Shown piece after piece: positions 1 to 5,256 of a stretch of 8,119 nucleotides of DNA. The position numbers and the translations under genes were made by a program. The stretch lies in assembly GCF_910587525.1 (NCBI RefSeq), contig NZ_CAJULS010000109.1, positions 1-8,119 of the forward strand, written 5' to 3'. The DNA comes from an uncultured Oscillibacter sp. GTDB taxonomy: Bacteria > Bacillota > Clostridia > Oscillospirales > Oscillospiraceae. Below the pieces are notes generated by a model that saw nothing but the letters and a program-made list of their open reading frames with translations, ran no database searches and was not told where the DNA came from. The number at the start of each line of letters is the position of its first letter. Positions within the stretch are counted from its first letter, which is position 1.

Positions 1-377
1 GCGACGCCATCAACACCGCCATGCGGGAGCTGTTCCTCCAGATCGTCTACGGCCGTACCCAGACCGCTTTCTCCGAGGGCGGACTGCCCGTCGGTGCCTC
101 CCTGGAGGACTTGGGCAAGGGCCTGCGGAGCCAGGTGGGTACCATGTTTGGCACCAAGGCCAAGGGCCCCCGCTACCTGGAGATGGCCGAGGGCTACGTC
201 ACCCGCATTGCCCTGAACAAGGACGACGAGATCATCGGCTATGAGTTCGTGAACTTGGGCAAGATGATGGACGCCATCAAGAAGGGCACCGACGCAAACG
301 AGGCCCTGGAGAAGGCCAAGGGCTGCTACGGCCAGTTCGACGGGGCCGCCAAGTATATCGACCCCCGTCACGAATAA
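1..377 (+). CDS. NifU-like iron-sulfur cluster assembly scaffold protein (3' part)
   Basis: The gene enters from the left edge. The reading frame is open from base 3 and gives 124 C-terminal residues, beginning DAINTAMRELFLQ and ending KYIDPRHE. The first in-frame ATG, at base 21, is internal because the frame is open through it and the sequence before it fits the family. I recognise the segment, including the GLPVGASLEDLGKGLRSQVG and GPRYLEMAEGYVT stretches, as the C-terminal half of a roughly 230-aa Firmicute family annotated as an Fe-S assembly scaffold. The cysteine-bearing NifU core should lie upstream, outside the window, so the scaffold role cannot be checked here. Only 20 bases separate its stop from the next gene, so the two are almost certainly co-transcribed. 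The pairing with a GGGtGRT gene is the usual context as I recall it. Confidence 0.8.
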   Translation, partial: DAINTAMRELFLQIVYGRTQTAFSEGGLPVGASLEDLGKGLRSQVGTMFGTKAKGPRYLEMAEGYVTRIALNKDDEIIGYEFVNLGKMMDAIKKGTDANEALEKAKGCYGQFDGAAKYIDPRHE

Positions 378-380
378 TTA

Positions 381-388
381 GAAGGAGG
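381..388 (+). promoter_or_regulatory. Ribosome binding site of the GGGtGRT gene
   Basis: GAAGGAGG sits 9 bases before the ATG at 398, inside the 20-base gap after the scaffold gene. It fixes the start and supports translation from the same mRNA as the upstream gene. Confidence 0.8.
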
Positions 389-397
389 AATTGAGAA

Positions 398-1396
398 ATG
401 GCTCTGTTTGAAAGCTACGAGAGAAGAATCGACAAGATCAATTCCGTCCTGTCTCAGTACGGAATCAAGAGCGTGGAGGAGTGCCGGGACATCTGCAAGG
501 CCGCCGGCTTCGACCCCTACGAGATTGTCAAGGGCATCCAGCCCATCTGCTTTGAAAACGCCTGCTGGGCCTACTGCGTGGGCGCGGCCATCGCGCTGAA
601 AAAGAACGTGGGCACCGCCGCCGAGGCCGCCGAGGCCATTGGCGAGGGCCTCCAGGCCTTCTGCATCCCCGGCTCCGTGGCCGATGACCGCAAGGTGGGC
701 CTGGGCCACGGCAACCTTGGCGCCATGCTGCTGCGGGACGAGACGAAGTGCTTCGCCTTCCTGGCGGGCCACGAGTCCTTCGCCGCCGCCGAGGGCGCCA
801 TCGGCATCGTCAAGAACGCCAACAAGGCCCGCAAGGAGCCCCTGCGGGTCATCCTCAACGGCCTGGGCAAGGACGCCGCCCAGATCATCAGCCGCATCAA
901 CGGCTTCACCTACGTCCAGACCCAGTTTGATTACGGCACCGGCGAGGTGAAGGTGGTCAAGGAGACCCGGTACAGCGAGGGCGAGCGGGCCAACGTCCGC
1001 TGCTACGGCGCCGACGATGTGCGCGAGGGCGTGGCCATCATGCACCTGGAGGGCGTGGATGTGTCTATCACCGGCAACTCCACCAACCCCACCCGTTTCC
1101 AGCACCCCGTGGCCGGCACCTATAAGAAGGAGTGCTACGAGCAGGGGAAGAAGTACTTCTCCGTGGCCTCCGGCGGCGGCACGGGCCGCACCCTGCACCC
1201 GGACAATATGGCCGCCGGTCCCGCTTCCTACGGCATGACCGACACCATGGGCCGGATGCACTCCGACGCCCAGTTCGCCGGCTCCAGCTCCGTCCCCGCT
1301 CATGTGGAGATGATGGGCTTCCTGGGAATGGGCAACAACCCCATGGTGGGCGCCACCGTCGCCGTGGCCGTTGCCGTGGCCGAGAGCAGGAAGTAA
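398..1396 (+). CDS. GGGtGRT family protein (function unknown)
   Basis: This 332-aa protein carries the signature for which its family is named: GGGTGRT at residues 259-265, inside SVASGGGTGRTLHPDNMA. Other conspicuous conserved-looking stretches are KGIQPICFENACWAYCVGAA (about 45-64), a glycine/histidine-rich LGHGNLGAMLL (102-112), FLAGHESFAAAEGA (121-134) and TGNSTNPTRFQHPVAG (225-240). No signal peptide is seen and the protein is presumably cytosolic; the alanine/valine-rich C-terminus could pass for a membrane segment but ends in ESRK. Cysteines at 33, 51, 56, 60, 89, 118, 202 and 246 could bind metal or a cluster, which is inference only. The ATG lies 9 bases after the GAAGGAGG ribosome binding site. 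The biochemical function is not established to my knowledge. Co-transcription with a NifU-like scaffold suggests a role in Fe-S or sulfur metabolism. Family identity is firm; role is open. Confidence 0.93.
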   Translation: MALFESYERRIDKINSVLSQYGIKSVEECRDICKAAGFDPYEIVKGIQPICFENACWAYCVGAAIALKKNVGTAAEAAEAIGEGLQAFCIPGSVADDRKVGLGHGNLGAMLLRDETKCFAFLAGHESFAAAEGAIGIVKNANKARKEPLRVILNGLGKDAAQIISRINGFTYVQTQFDYGTGEVKVVKETRYSEGERANVRCYGADDVREGVAIMHLEGVDVSITGNSTNPTRFQHPVAGTYKKECYEQGKKYFSVASGGGTGRTLHPDNMAAGPASYGMTDTMGRMHSDAQFAGSSSVPAHVEMMGFLGMGNNPMVGATVAVAVAVAESRK

Positions 1397-1410
1397 GATT
1401 CCGCATACAA

Positions 1411-1444
1411 AATCCCCCGGAGGAAGTCCTCCGGGGGATTTCTT
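1411..1444. terminator. Bidirectional intrinsic terminator between convergent genes
   Basis: A perfect 14-base inverted repeat (arms 1411-1424 and 1427-1440, core CCCCCGGAGGA) surrounds a 2-base centre, so about 12-13 base pairs can form. Reading plus, the stem ends in ATTTCTTGAGTTT. Reading minus, it ends in ATTTTGTATG. It therefore serves both the scaffold/GGGtGRT operon (stop 1396) and the convergent small gene (stop 1449). Confidence 0.88.
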
Positions 1445-1448
1445 GAGT

Positions 1449-1679
1449 TTAGAGGAGTTTTTTCAGGCCGCCCAGCACGTCGCCGATGTCACCGGCGGTC
1501 AGCTTGGCCTTGATGCCCGTCACCAGGGGCTGGAGCTTCTCATCCGGCAGGTCCACACCAAGCAGGCTCTCTACGGTCTTGATGGGGTCGGTCTGGAAGC
1601 GCTTGAGCAGGGCGGGGTCCTTCTGGATTTTCTCCACCAGCTCCTCAATCTTGGCCTTCACGTCAAAATTCATGTCCAT
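1449..1679 (-). CDS. 76-aa conserved-looking small protein, leader-peptide-like helix pattern
   Basis: This short helical protein starts MDMNFDVKAKIEELVEKIQ and ends GDVLGGLKKLL. The central part (residues 21-47) has two DP turns, an F, then LLGVDLPDE. That arrangement resembles the Nif11/nitrile-hydratase-like leader domains of RiPP precursors, but no maturation enzyme is in the window. A GG pair at residues 70-71 is followed by only five residues, so no real core peptide is visible. I chose the ATG at 1679, not the longer frame start at 1763, because AGAGGAA lies 8 bases upstream of it and a clear promoter lies at 1735-1763, within the longer frame. A second ATG two codons later (1673) is possible. 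Its own strong promoter and its share of a perfect terminator argue that it is real and well expressed. Function unknown. Confidence 0.75.
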   Translation of the reverse strand: MDMNFDVKAKIEELVEKIQKDPALLKRFQTDPIKTVESLLGVDLPDEKLQPLVTGIKAKLTAGDIGDVLGGLKKLL

Positions 1680-1734
1680 GATACCAATTCCTCTTTCTCT
1701 CGTTTTGCCGGGCCGGAGCGCCCGCGGCCATCCC

Positions 1735-1763
1735 ATCATAGAGGATTTCGGAGTGGTTGTCAA
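1735..1763 (-). promoter_or_regulatory. Near-consensus sigma-A promoter of the 76-aa gene
   Basis: On the minus strand a perfect TTGACA (1763-1758) is followed after exactly 17 bases by TATGAT (1740-1735). The predicted start of transcription is near 1728, giving a leader of about 50 bases. It begins just after the stop of the RHH gene at 1788, so the small gene does not depend on readthrough from it. Confidence 0.85.
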
Positions 1764-1787
1764 GACGGAGACCGGGGCACGGCTTCC

Positions 1788-1949
1788 TCACAGCTCAATC
1801 TTCCCGTGTTTTTCCTCGTACTGCTCAATGGCGTCTCGGATGAGGATCAATATCTGGCTGTTGGCGGAACGTCCTTCGTAGTCGGCAAGAATGTGGAGTT
1901 TATGCAGCATCGCTTCATCAATGCGGATGGACAGCCCTTTAATCGCCAT
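1788..1949 (-). CDS. Arc-like ribbon-helix-helix DNA-binding protein, 53 aa
   Basis: The minus strand encodes 53 residues: MAIKGLSIRIDEAMLHKLHI, then LADYEGRSANSQILILIRDA, then a charged helix ending EEKHGKIEL. This is the Arc/MetJ ribbon-helix-helix plan: a basic beta strand (KGLSIRI, about 4-10), helix A (about 11-25), an EGRSANSQ turn, and helix B (about 30-48). Such proteins act as dimers that insert the paired strand into the major groove; many are autorepressors or antitoxins. The ATG at 1949 has GAGG (1960-1957) 7 bases upstream and a TATAAT at 1972-1967. It faces a divergent 72-aa gene across a perfect inverted repeat that it probably binds (inference). No toxin such as RelE, ParE or HicA is recognisable beside it, so a simple regulator is as likely as an antitoxin. 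Confidence 0.85.
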   Translation of the reverse strand: MAIKGLSIRIDEAMLHKLHILADYEGRSANSQILILIRDAIEQYEEKHGKIEL

Positions 1950-1966
1950 GTCAAGACCTCAGATTC

Positions 1967-2044
1967 ATTATAGATTGGTTTCATTTTATATCCATTTTTA
2001 CCATTTTTGTCGAATATGGATATAAAATGAAACTAAAATATAAT
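1967..2044. promoter_or_regulatory. Mirror-image divergent promoters around a perfect inverted repeat
   Basis: A perfect 18-bp inverted repeat, GTTTCATTTTATATCCAT at 1978-1995 against 2016-2033, flanks a 20-bp centre that holds two CCATTTTT copies 9 bp apart. Each arm carries ATGGAT, followed outward after exactly 17 bases by a perfect TATAAT: 2016-2021 then 2039-2044 on plus, and 1995-1990 then 1972-1967 on minus. ATGGAT is a poor -35, so an activator or the AT-rich context may help. Both promoters would give leaders of only about 8-12 bases. The layout suggests one regulator, probably the RHH protein, sitting on both promoters. An alternative plus -10 is TATAAA at 2021-2026 with TTACCA at 1998-2003. 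Confidence 0.65.
1978..2033. repeat. Perfect 18-bp inverted repeat, candidate operator
   Basis: Arms 1978-1995 and 2016-2033 are exact reverse complements with a 20-base spacer. The segment is strikingly AT-rich against GC-rich surroundings. No terminator T-run follows in a useful position and it lies between divergent start codons, which favours an operator over a terminator. Confidence 0.9.
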
Positions 2045-2058
2045 CAGGGGGAGAGCTT

Positions 2059-2277
2059 ATGGCAAAATACAGGCTGGGCCCGAAAGACATTCTGGAGAAA
2101 AAACTCAGCAGGGAGAACCCGCGGCTCAATTACAACCGCCTGTACGCCGCGGCGGTCCTGGCCGCCTTCGACGCACAGGAATCCCTGGAGGAGCTGAATA
2201 TCGGAGAGGCGAGGAGAATTTTAAGAGCTGTCTGCCAGACGGCGGAACAGCTCCACCTCCTTCCGCCGGAGGGATGA
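2059..2277 (+). CDS. Hypothetical 72-aa helical protein divergent from the RHH regulator
   Basis: This protein of unknown function starts MAKYRLGPKDILEKKLSREN, has a mid-section NYNRLYAAAVLAAFDAQESL and ends LHLLPPEG. It looks soluble and mostly helical, with a basic N-terminal third and a more acidic, alanine/leucine-rich remainder that could form a helical hairpin. No catalytic motif, signal peptide or cysteine cluster is evident; there is one Cys near residue 59. AGGGGG (2046-2051) lies 7 bases before the ATG. It shares a divergent control region with the RHH gene and has its own terminator directly after the stop, so it is a one-gene unit. It could be a partner or target of the RHH protein; neither is shown by the sequence. 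Confidence 0.75.
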   Translation: MAKYRLGPKDILEKKLSRENPRLNYNRLYAAAVLAAFDAQESLEELNIGEARRILRAVCQTAEQLHLLPPEG

Positions 2278-2279
2278 AG

Positions 2280-2309
2280 AAGCGAGGCTGAACACAGCCT
2301 CGCTTTTCT
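2280..2309 (+). terminator. Intrinsic terminator of the 72-aa gene
   Basis: An 11-base perfect stem (AAGCGAGGCTG 2280-2290 with 2295-2305) closes an AACA loop and runs into TTTT (2304-2307). It starts 3 bases after the stop and ends 6 bases before the stop of the convergent cinA. On the minus strand the following tract (CTTCTTC) is poor, so it works mainly for the plus strand. Confidence 0.85.
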
Positions 2310-2314
2310 CTGCC

Positions 2315-3568
2315 TCAGATGGGCAGGTCCGAAAGATACCGCCGGACCACGTCAAAGGCGTGGTTGGCCGCCAGGCCCTGGATACGGTCCCGCCGCCGGC
2401 GGCCCATATCCAGACTGCGGCAGTAAGCTCCATTCGGTGCAGCCAGGCCGATGTACACGACGCCCACAGGCACGCCCCGCTCGTCCGGGTCCGGCCCCGC
2501 CGCCCCGGTGACGGACACGCCGATATCTGCCCCGGTGATGCGCCGGACGCCCTCCGCCATAGCCCGGGCGCACTGCTCTGACACCGGGCCGTATGTATCC
2601 AGAATCTCTTGGGGGACCTGGAGTACGTCTCCCTTGACGCTGGTCCAGTAGCTCACCACGCCTCCGCGGTATACCGCGGAGGCCCCGGGGATGGCGGTGA
2701 GTTTCCCGGCTGCCAGTCCACCGGTGCAGCTCTCGGCGGTAGCCAGGGTCAGCCCTTTGTCTTTCAGCAGCCCCAGGCACGCCTCCGCAAGGCCGGACAC
2801 GTCCACACCGTAGACAATGTCCCCCAGGATATCCCGGACCATCTCCTCCACGGGGGCCAGCATGGCCAGGGCCTCCTCCTCTGCGGCGGCCTTGGCAGTG
2901 GCCCGGAGACGGACCTCAAAGGGTTTGGCGTAGGTGGCCAGAGTGGGATTGGTCATGCGGGTCATCTTGTCCCGCAGCAGCTCCTCCACAGAGCTCTCCC
3001 CCAGGCCGAAGGTCATGATGTCCCGGGAGACGATAACTTCATGGGACAGCTTTCGCAGGTAGGGCTCCGCATGGCGGCGGAGCATGGTGGACATCTCATG
3101 GGGCGGGCCCGGGAGCATAAGAACATGGACGCCGCCGCTCTCAAAGGCACAGCCGGGGGCAGTGCCCACAGGGTTGTCGAAGATGACGCCGTTCTCCGGC
3201 AGCTCCGCCTGCTGGGCGTTGTTCTCCGGCATGGGGAGATGGAGCGAGGTCTCGTAGAAGACCCGGATGTCCTCCAGAATCTCCGGGTGGAGCACCAATC
3301 TTTGGCCGAAGGTCTCGCAGATGGTCTGCTTGGTCAGATCGTCGTAGGTGGGCCCCAGGCCGCCGGTAGTGATAATGATGTCCGCCCTGCGGCGGGCAAT
3401 GTCCAGGGCCTCTTTCAGACGCTCCGGGTTATCGCCCACCACGGTGTGCCAGAAAACGTTGATGCCCAGTGCAGAGAGGCTCTGGGAGATGGTCTGGGCG
3501 TTGGTGTTTACGATGTTGCCAAGGAGAAGCTCTGTGCCGACGGCGAGAATTTCAGCTGTATGAGACAT
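2315..3568 (-). CDS. cinA: CinA family protein: MoCF-like nucleotide hydrolase plus nicotinamide-nucleotide amidase
   Basis: This 417-aa protein has full CinA length and both domains. The N-terminal molybdopterin-binding-like domain (about 4-170) shows AEILAVGTELLLG, then TTGGLGPTYDDLT (67-79), and LMLPGPPHEM (150-159). In studied relatives this domain hydrolyses ADP-ribose. The C-terminal PncC-like domain (about 255-412) shows AESCTGG (278-284), VVSYWTSVKGD and VTGAAGPDPDERGVPVG (353-369). This domain deamidates nicotinamide mononucleotide in pyridine nucleotide salvage. I chose the ATG at 3568, which has AAGGAAGG 8 bases upstream and the typical start. The same frame runs open to 3718, but that extension is a proline/arginine-rich translation of GC-rich spacer. 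It lies downstream of thiI on the same strand and has no clear promoter of its own, so readthrough from thiI is likely. The competence link in its name is historical. Confidence 0.95.
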   Translation of the reverse strand: MSHTAEILAVGTELLLGNIVNTNAQTISQSLSALGINVFWHTVVGDNPERLKEALDIARRRADIIITTGGLGPTYDDLTKQTICETFGQRLVLHPEILEDIRVFYETSLHLPMPENNAQQAELPENGVIFDNPVGTAPGCAFESGGVHVLMLPGPPHEMSTMLRRHAEPYLRKLSHEVIVSRDIMTFGLGESSVEELLRDKMTRMTNPTLATYAKPFEVRLRATAKAAAEEEALAMLAPVEEMVRDILGDIVYGVDVSGLAEACLGLLKDKGLTLATAESCTGGLAAGKLTAIPGASAVYRGGVVSYWTSVKGDVLQVPQEILDTYGPVSEQCARAMAEGVRRITGADIGVSVTGAAGPDPDERGVPVGVVYIGLAAPNGAYCRSLDMGRRRRDRIQGLAANHAFDVVRRYLSDLPI

Positions 3569-3589
3569 GGTATGGACCTTCCTTTCCAA

Positions 3590-3745
3590 GGGAATGGGGG
3601 GCCGCCCTACGGGGACGGGACGGGGGACGGCTGCGGGCCGGGAACGGGGAGTTTTCCGCCGCGGGCGGGGACGGGGGGTGCACGGCTTCGCCGTGCGGGA
3701 TGCACCAGCCAGCATCATGGCTGTATCCCTCCCCGCCCGTCAGGG
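3590..3745. other. GC-rich, G-run and hairpin-rich spacer between thiI and cinA
   Basis: The spacer is extremely GC-rich. The plus strand holds repeated G runs with short loops: 3611-3614, 3617-3619, 3622-3626, 3635-3637, 3640-3642 and 3646-3649, then 3663-3665, 3667-3670 and 3673-3678. Guanine quadruplexes are possible on that strand; the thiI-cinA mRNA would carry the C-rich complement. It also holds a hairpin GCACGGC-TTC-GCCGTGC at 3680-3696, a competing pair GGTGCA/TGCACC (3678-3683 with 3701-3706) and a small GCCC-GTCA-GGGC hairpin at 3735-3746. No gene is convincing here. It may be a copy of a dispersed intergenic repeat, which is inference. Confidence 0.5.
3680..3696. repeat. Perfect 7-bp hairpin in the thiI-cinA spacer
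   Basis: GCACGGC (3680-3686), loop TTC, then GCCGTGC (3690-3696). No T-run follows on either strand, so it is unlikely to be a terminator. On the transcript the loop is GAA, which makes a stable small loop and could protect or process the mRNA. Confidence 0.6.
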
Positions 3746-3749
3746 CGAG

Positions 3750-3774
3750 AAAAACTCTCAGGGTTTCACCCTGA
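3750..3774 (-). terminator. Weak terminator-like hairpin overlapping the thiI stop codon
   Basis: In the minus-strand transcript TCAGGG-TGAAA-CCCTGA (3774-3758) includes the thiI stop codon, and after GAG it runs into TTTTT (3754-3750). The stem is only six pairs, so termination would be partial at most. This could lower cinA expression relative to thiI. Confidence 0.35.
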
Positions 3775-4936
3775 TCCAGCTCTCCCCCTCTAATGCCTTG
3801 GACACCAAGCCATCCACATCCAGGGCGGCCTCCGCCTTTCGGACCTCCTCCAAATTGGGCCGCGTGGCGGGGTGCCGGGGCGTAAACACCGTACAGCAGT
3901 CCTCGTAGGGGAGAATGGAGGTTTCATAGGTCCCGATCTCCCGGGCCATCCGGATGATATCCACCTTGTCCATGCCGATCAGGGGCCGCAGAACGGGCAT
4001 GGAGGCTACGTCGTCCGTGGCGGCCAGGGCCATCATGGTCTGGCTGGCCACCTGGCCCAGCGACTCGCCGGTGATCAGTGCCTTGGCCCCGGCCCGCTTT
4101 GCCACGGCCTCCGCCAGACGCATCATGAAGCGGCGCATGATAAGGGTGAAATACTCCTCCGGGCACTTGCGGCGGATCTCCTCCTGAATCTCCGTGAAGG
4201 GCACGATATGAACCAGCATCCGGCCGCACCAGGCCGTCAGAAGCTGGGCCAGCTCCAGCACCTTGTCCTGGGCCTGCTGGGAGGTATAGGGCGGGGAGAC
4301 AAAGTGGACCATCTCCAGTTCCACGCCCCGGCGGGCCATCATCCAGGAGGATACAGGGCTGTCCAGTCCGCCCGAGAGCAGGGAGACGGCGTGGCCTCCC
4401 ATGCCCACCGGCAGGCCTCCTGCGCCGGGGACGGCGGGGGCGTGGACATAGGCGTGCTTCTCCCGAATCTCCACGTAGACCGTCAGCTCCGGGTTATGCA
4501 CGTCCACTGCCACGTGGGGGAACAGCTCCGCCAGATCCCCGCCTACGGCCTGAGAGACCTGGATGGAGTTCATGGGGTAGTTCTTGTCCGCCCGTTTGCT
4601 CTCCACCTTGAAGCTCTTCGCCTGGGCGAAGGCCTCCTCAAGATAGGTTCTGGCGGTCTCCACTATGGCGGGGACGGTCTTCTCACAGGGCACCGCCCGG
4701 GCCACGCTCACCACACCGAATACCTGCCGGGCCGCCTGCCAGGCCGACTCCATGTCGCAGCTCCCGTTTACCGGCTCGGCGTAGATGGTGCTCTGGCGGA
4801 CATAGACCTGGAAGCTGCCGCACTTTTTCAGCCGCCGCCGGACGTTGGTGACAAGCCGGTCCTCAAAGGAGCGCCGGTTCTGGCCCTTCAGGACCACCTC
4901 GCCCAGCTTCAGCAGAAGCATTTCGCTGTTGTTCAT
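3758..4936 (-). CDS. thiI: tRNA 4-thiouridine synthetase ThiI
   Basis: This 392-aa protein is the short form of ThiI typical of Firmicutes, without the C-terminal rhodanese domain of the E. coli enzyme. It uses ATP to adenylate U8 of tRNA and transfers sulfur from a cysteine desulfurase to make s4U; in some bacteria the family also supplies sulfur for thiazole synthesis. The N-terminal ferredoxin-like and THUMP region (about 1-165) includes MLLLKLGEVVLKGQNR. The PP-loop is SLLSGGLDSPVSSW (185-198, core SGGLDSP 188-194), followed by FVSPPYTSQQAQDKV, then ITGESLGQVASQTM (288-301) and YEDCCTVFTPRHP (344-356). Cys347 or Cys348 matches the catalytic cysteine region of the family. The ATG at 4936 has GGAGG 8 bases upstream. 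Its desulfurase partner is not in this window. cinA follows on the same strand after 189 bases. Confidence 0.97.
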   Translation of the reverse strand: MNNSEMLLLKLGEVVLKGQNRRSFEDRLVTNVRRRLKKCGSFQVYVRQSTIYAEPVNGSCDMESAWQAARQVFGVVSVARAVPCEKTVPAIVETARTYLEEAFAQAKSFKVESKRADKNYPMNSIQVSQAVGGDLAELFPHVAVDVHNPELTVYVEIREKHAYVHAPAVPGAGGLPVGMGGHAVSLLSGGLDSPVSSWMMARRGVELEMVHFVSPPYTSQQAQDKVLELAQLLTAWCGRMLVHIVPFTEIQEEIRRKCPEEYFTLIMRRFMMRLAEAVAKRAGAKALITGESLGQVASQTMMALAATDDVASMPVLRPLIGMDKVDIIRMAREIGTYETSILPYEDCCTVFTPRHPATRPNLEEVRKAEAALDVDGLVSKALEGESWIRVKP

Positions 4937-4979
4937 AGGGGATTCCTCCGTCTTTTGAAGTCCTGATTTTCTGCCTCGT

Positions 4980-4988
4980 ATGATATCA
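4980..4988 (-). promoter_or_regulatory. Probable extended -10 promoter element for thiI
   Basis: On the minus strand TGATATCAT is an extended -10 (TGn then TATCAT at 4985-4980). The hexamer 17 bases upstream, TTTTTC at 5008-5003, is a weak -35. The predicted start near 4973 leaves a leader of about 37 bases before the thiI ATG. Confidence 0.5.
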
Positions 4989-5034
4989 CGTTTTTCCCGG
5001 GAGAAAAAGCCCCTTTTTGAACAAATTCAAATCC

Positions 5035-5063
5035 TTGCAATTTCTGCCGGGGTTCTGTACAAT
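5035..5063 (+). promoter_or_regulatory. Sigma-A promoter of the flavoprotein gene
   Basis: TTGCAA (5035-5040), 17 bases, then TACAAT (5058-5063). Transcription should begin near 5070, which leaves a leader of about 185 bases before the ATG at 5257. The leader contains the GC-rich hairpin at 5144-5161. Confidence 0.75.
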
Positions 5064-5112
5064 AGAGACCGTATAGAGCAATTCCTAAAAATACTGAGAA
5101 AAGTTCAGCGGT

Positions 5113-5200
5113 CCGGGAAAGGCATAGCTGCGTTGCCGTCCTTGGCGGGCGTCAGCCCGCCCGCGTCCTCCGCCTTGCTCTGCATTCCCCGTCCCCGCTT
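5113..5200. repeat. GC-rich structured block in the flavoprotein leader, possible dispersed repeat
   Basis: The block holds GGCA/TGCC (5121-5124 with 5134-5137) and a perfect hairpin GGCGGGC-GTCA-GCCCGCC (5144-5150 with 5155-5161). A C-rich stretch, CCCCGTCCCCG, follows; its complement CGGGGACGGGG also occurs at 3666-3676 in the thiI-cinA spacer. No T-run follows the hairpin, so termination is unlikely. It lacks the known FMN riboswitch consensus. Either a leader structure or a repeat copy fits. Confidence 0.45.
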
Positions 5201-5242
5201 CCTTTTTTCTCATGATTTTTGGGAACTGTTTTAATTGTGAAG

Positions 5243-5249
5243 AAGGAGG
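5243..5249 (+). promoter_or_regulatory. Ribosome binding site deciding the flavoprotein start
   Basis: AAGGAGG lies 7 bases before the ATG at 5257. The frame also has an ATG at 5212, but that one lacks a ribosome binding site and the family N-terminus (KIVAINGSPR) begins at 5257. Confidence 0.85.
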
Positions 5250-5256
5250 CCCCCTT

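Larger units (their letters stand above)
4937..5256. other. 320-bp intergenic region with divergent promoters and a GC-rich repeat-like block
   Basis: No gene is convincing here. A frame on plus (4980-5234) has no ribosome binding site, runs through a promoter and hairpin, and its translation resembles nothing known. The left half is AT-rich and carries a minus promoter for thiI and a plus promoter for the flavoprotein gene. Between them lie a TTGAA-CAAA-TTCAA palindrome (5017-5030) and an AAAAAG-CCC-CTTTTT hairpin (5004-5018). The right half (about 5113-5200) is GC-rich and structured. Confidence 0.6.

Noticed and set aside
368..1303. A 311-aa open frame on the minus strand opposite the GGGtGRT gene
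   Set aside because: It mirrors a confidently identified gene, is very rich in Gly, Ala, Val and His as GC-rich antisense frames are, and has no recognisable family.
1680..1763. N-terminal extension of the 76-aa protein from an ATG at 1763
   Set aside because: It would be translated through the promoter's own -35 and -10 region; the ribosome binding site points to 1679.
1978..2033. Inverted repeat as transposon ends or a recombination site
   Set aside because: The space between the arms is only 20 bases, there is no transposase or target duplication, and the position between divergent promoters explains it better.
3569..3718. N-terminal extension of CinA by 50 residues from an ATG at 3718
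   Set aside because: The extension is Pro/Arg-rich translation of the GC-rich spacer; the family start and a good ribosome binding site are at 3568.
2609..3793. A 394-aa plus-strand frame opposite cinA
   Set aside because: It is the antisense of cinA and spacer; composition is Gly/His-rich with no motif and no ribosome binding site.
3872..4966. A 364-aa plus-strand frame opposite thiI
   Set aside because: Antisense shadow of thiI with typical His/Gly/Leu-rich low-information sequence.
5017..5030. TTGAA-CAAA-TTCAA palindrome upstream of the flavoprotein promoter as an operator
   Set aside because: Only five pairs per arm in AT-rich sequence; chance occurrence is likely, so it is noted but not called.
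4980..5234. An 84-aa plus-strand frame between thiI and the flavoprotein gene
   Set aside because: It spans a promoter and a GC hairpin, lacks a ribosome binding site and resembles no known protein.
5070..5256. FMN riboswitch before the flavoprotein gene
   Set aside because: The conserved FMN aptamer sequence blocks are not present; only a simple GC hairpin is visible.
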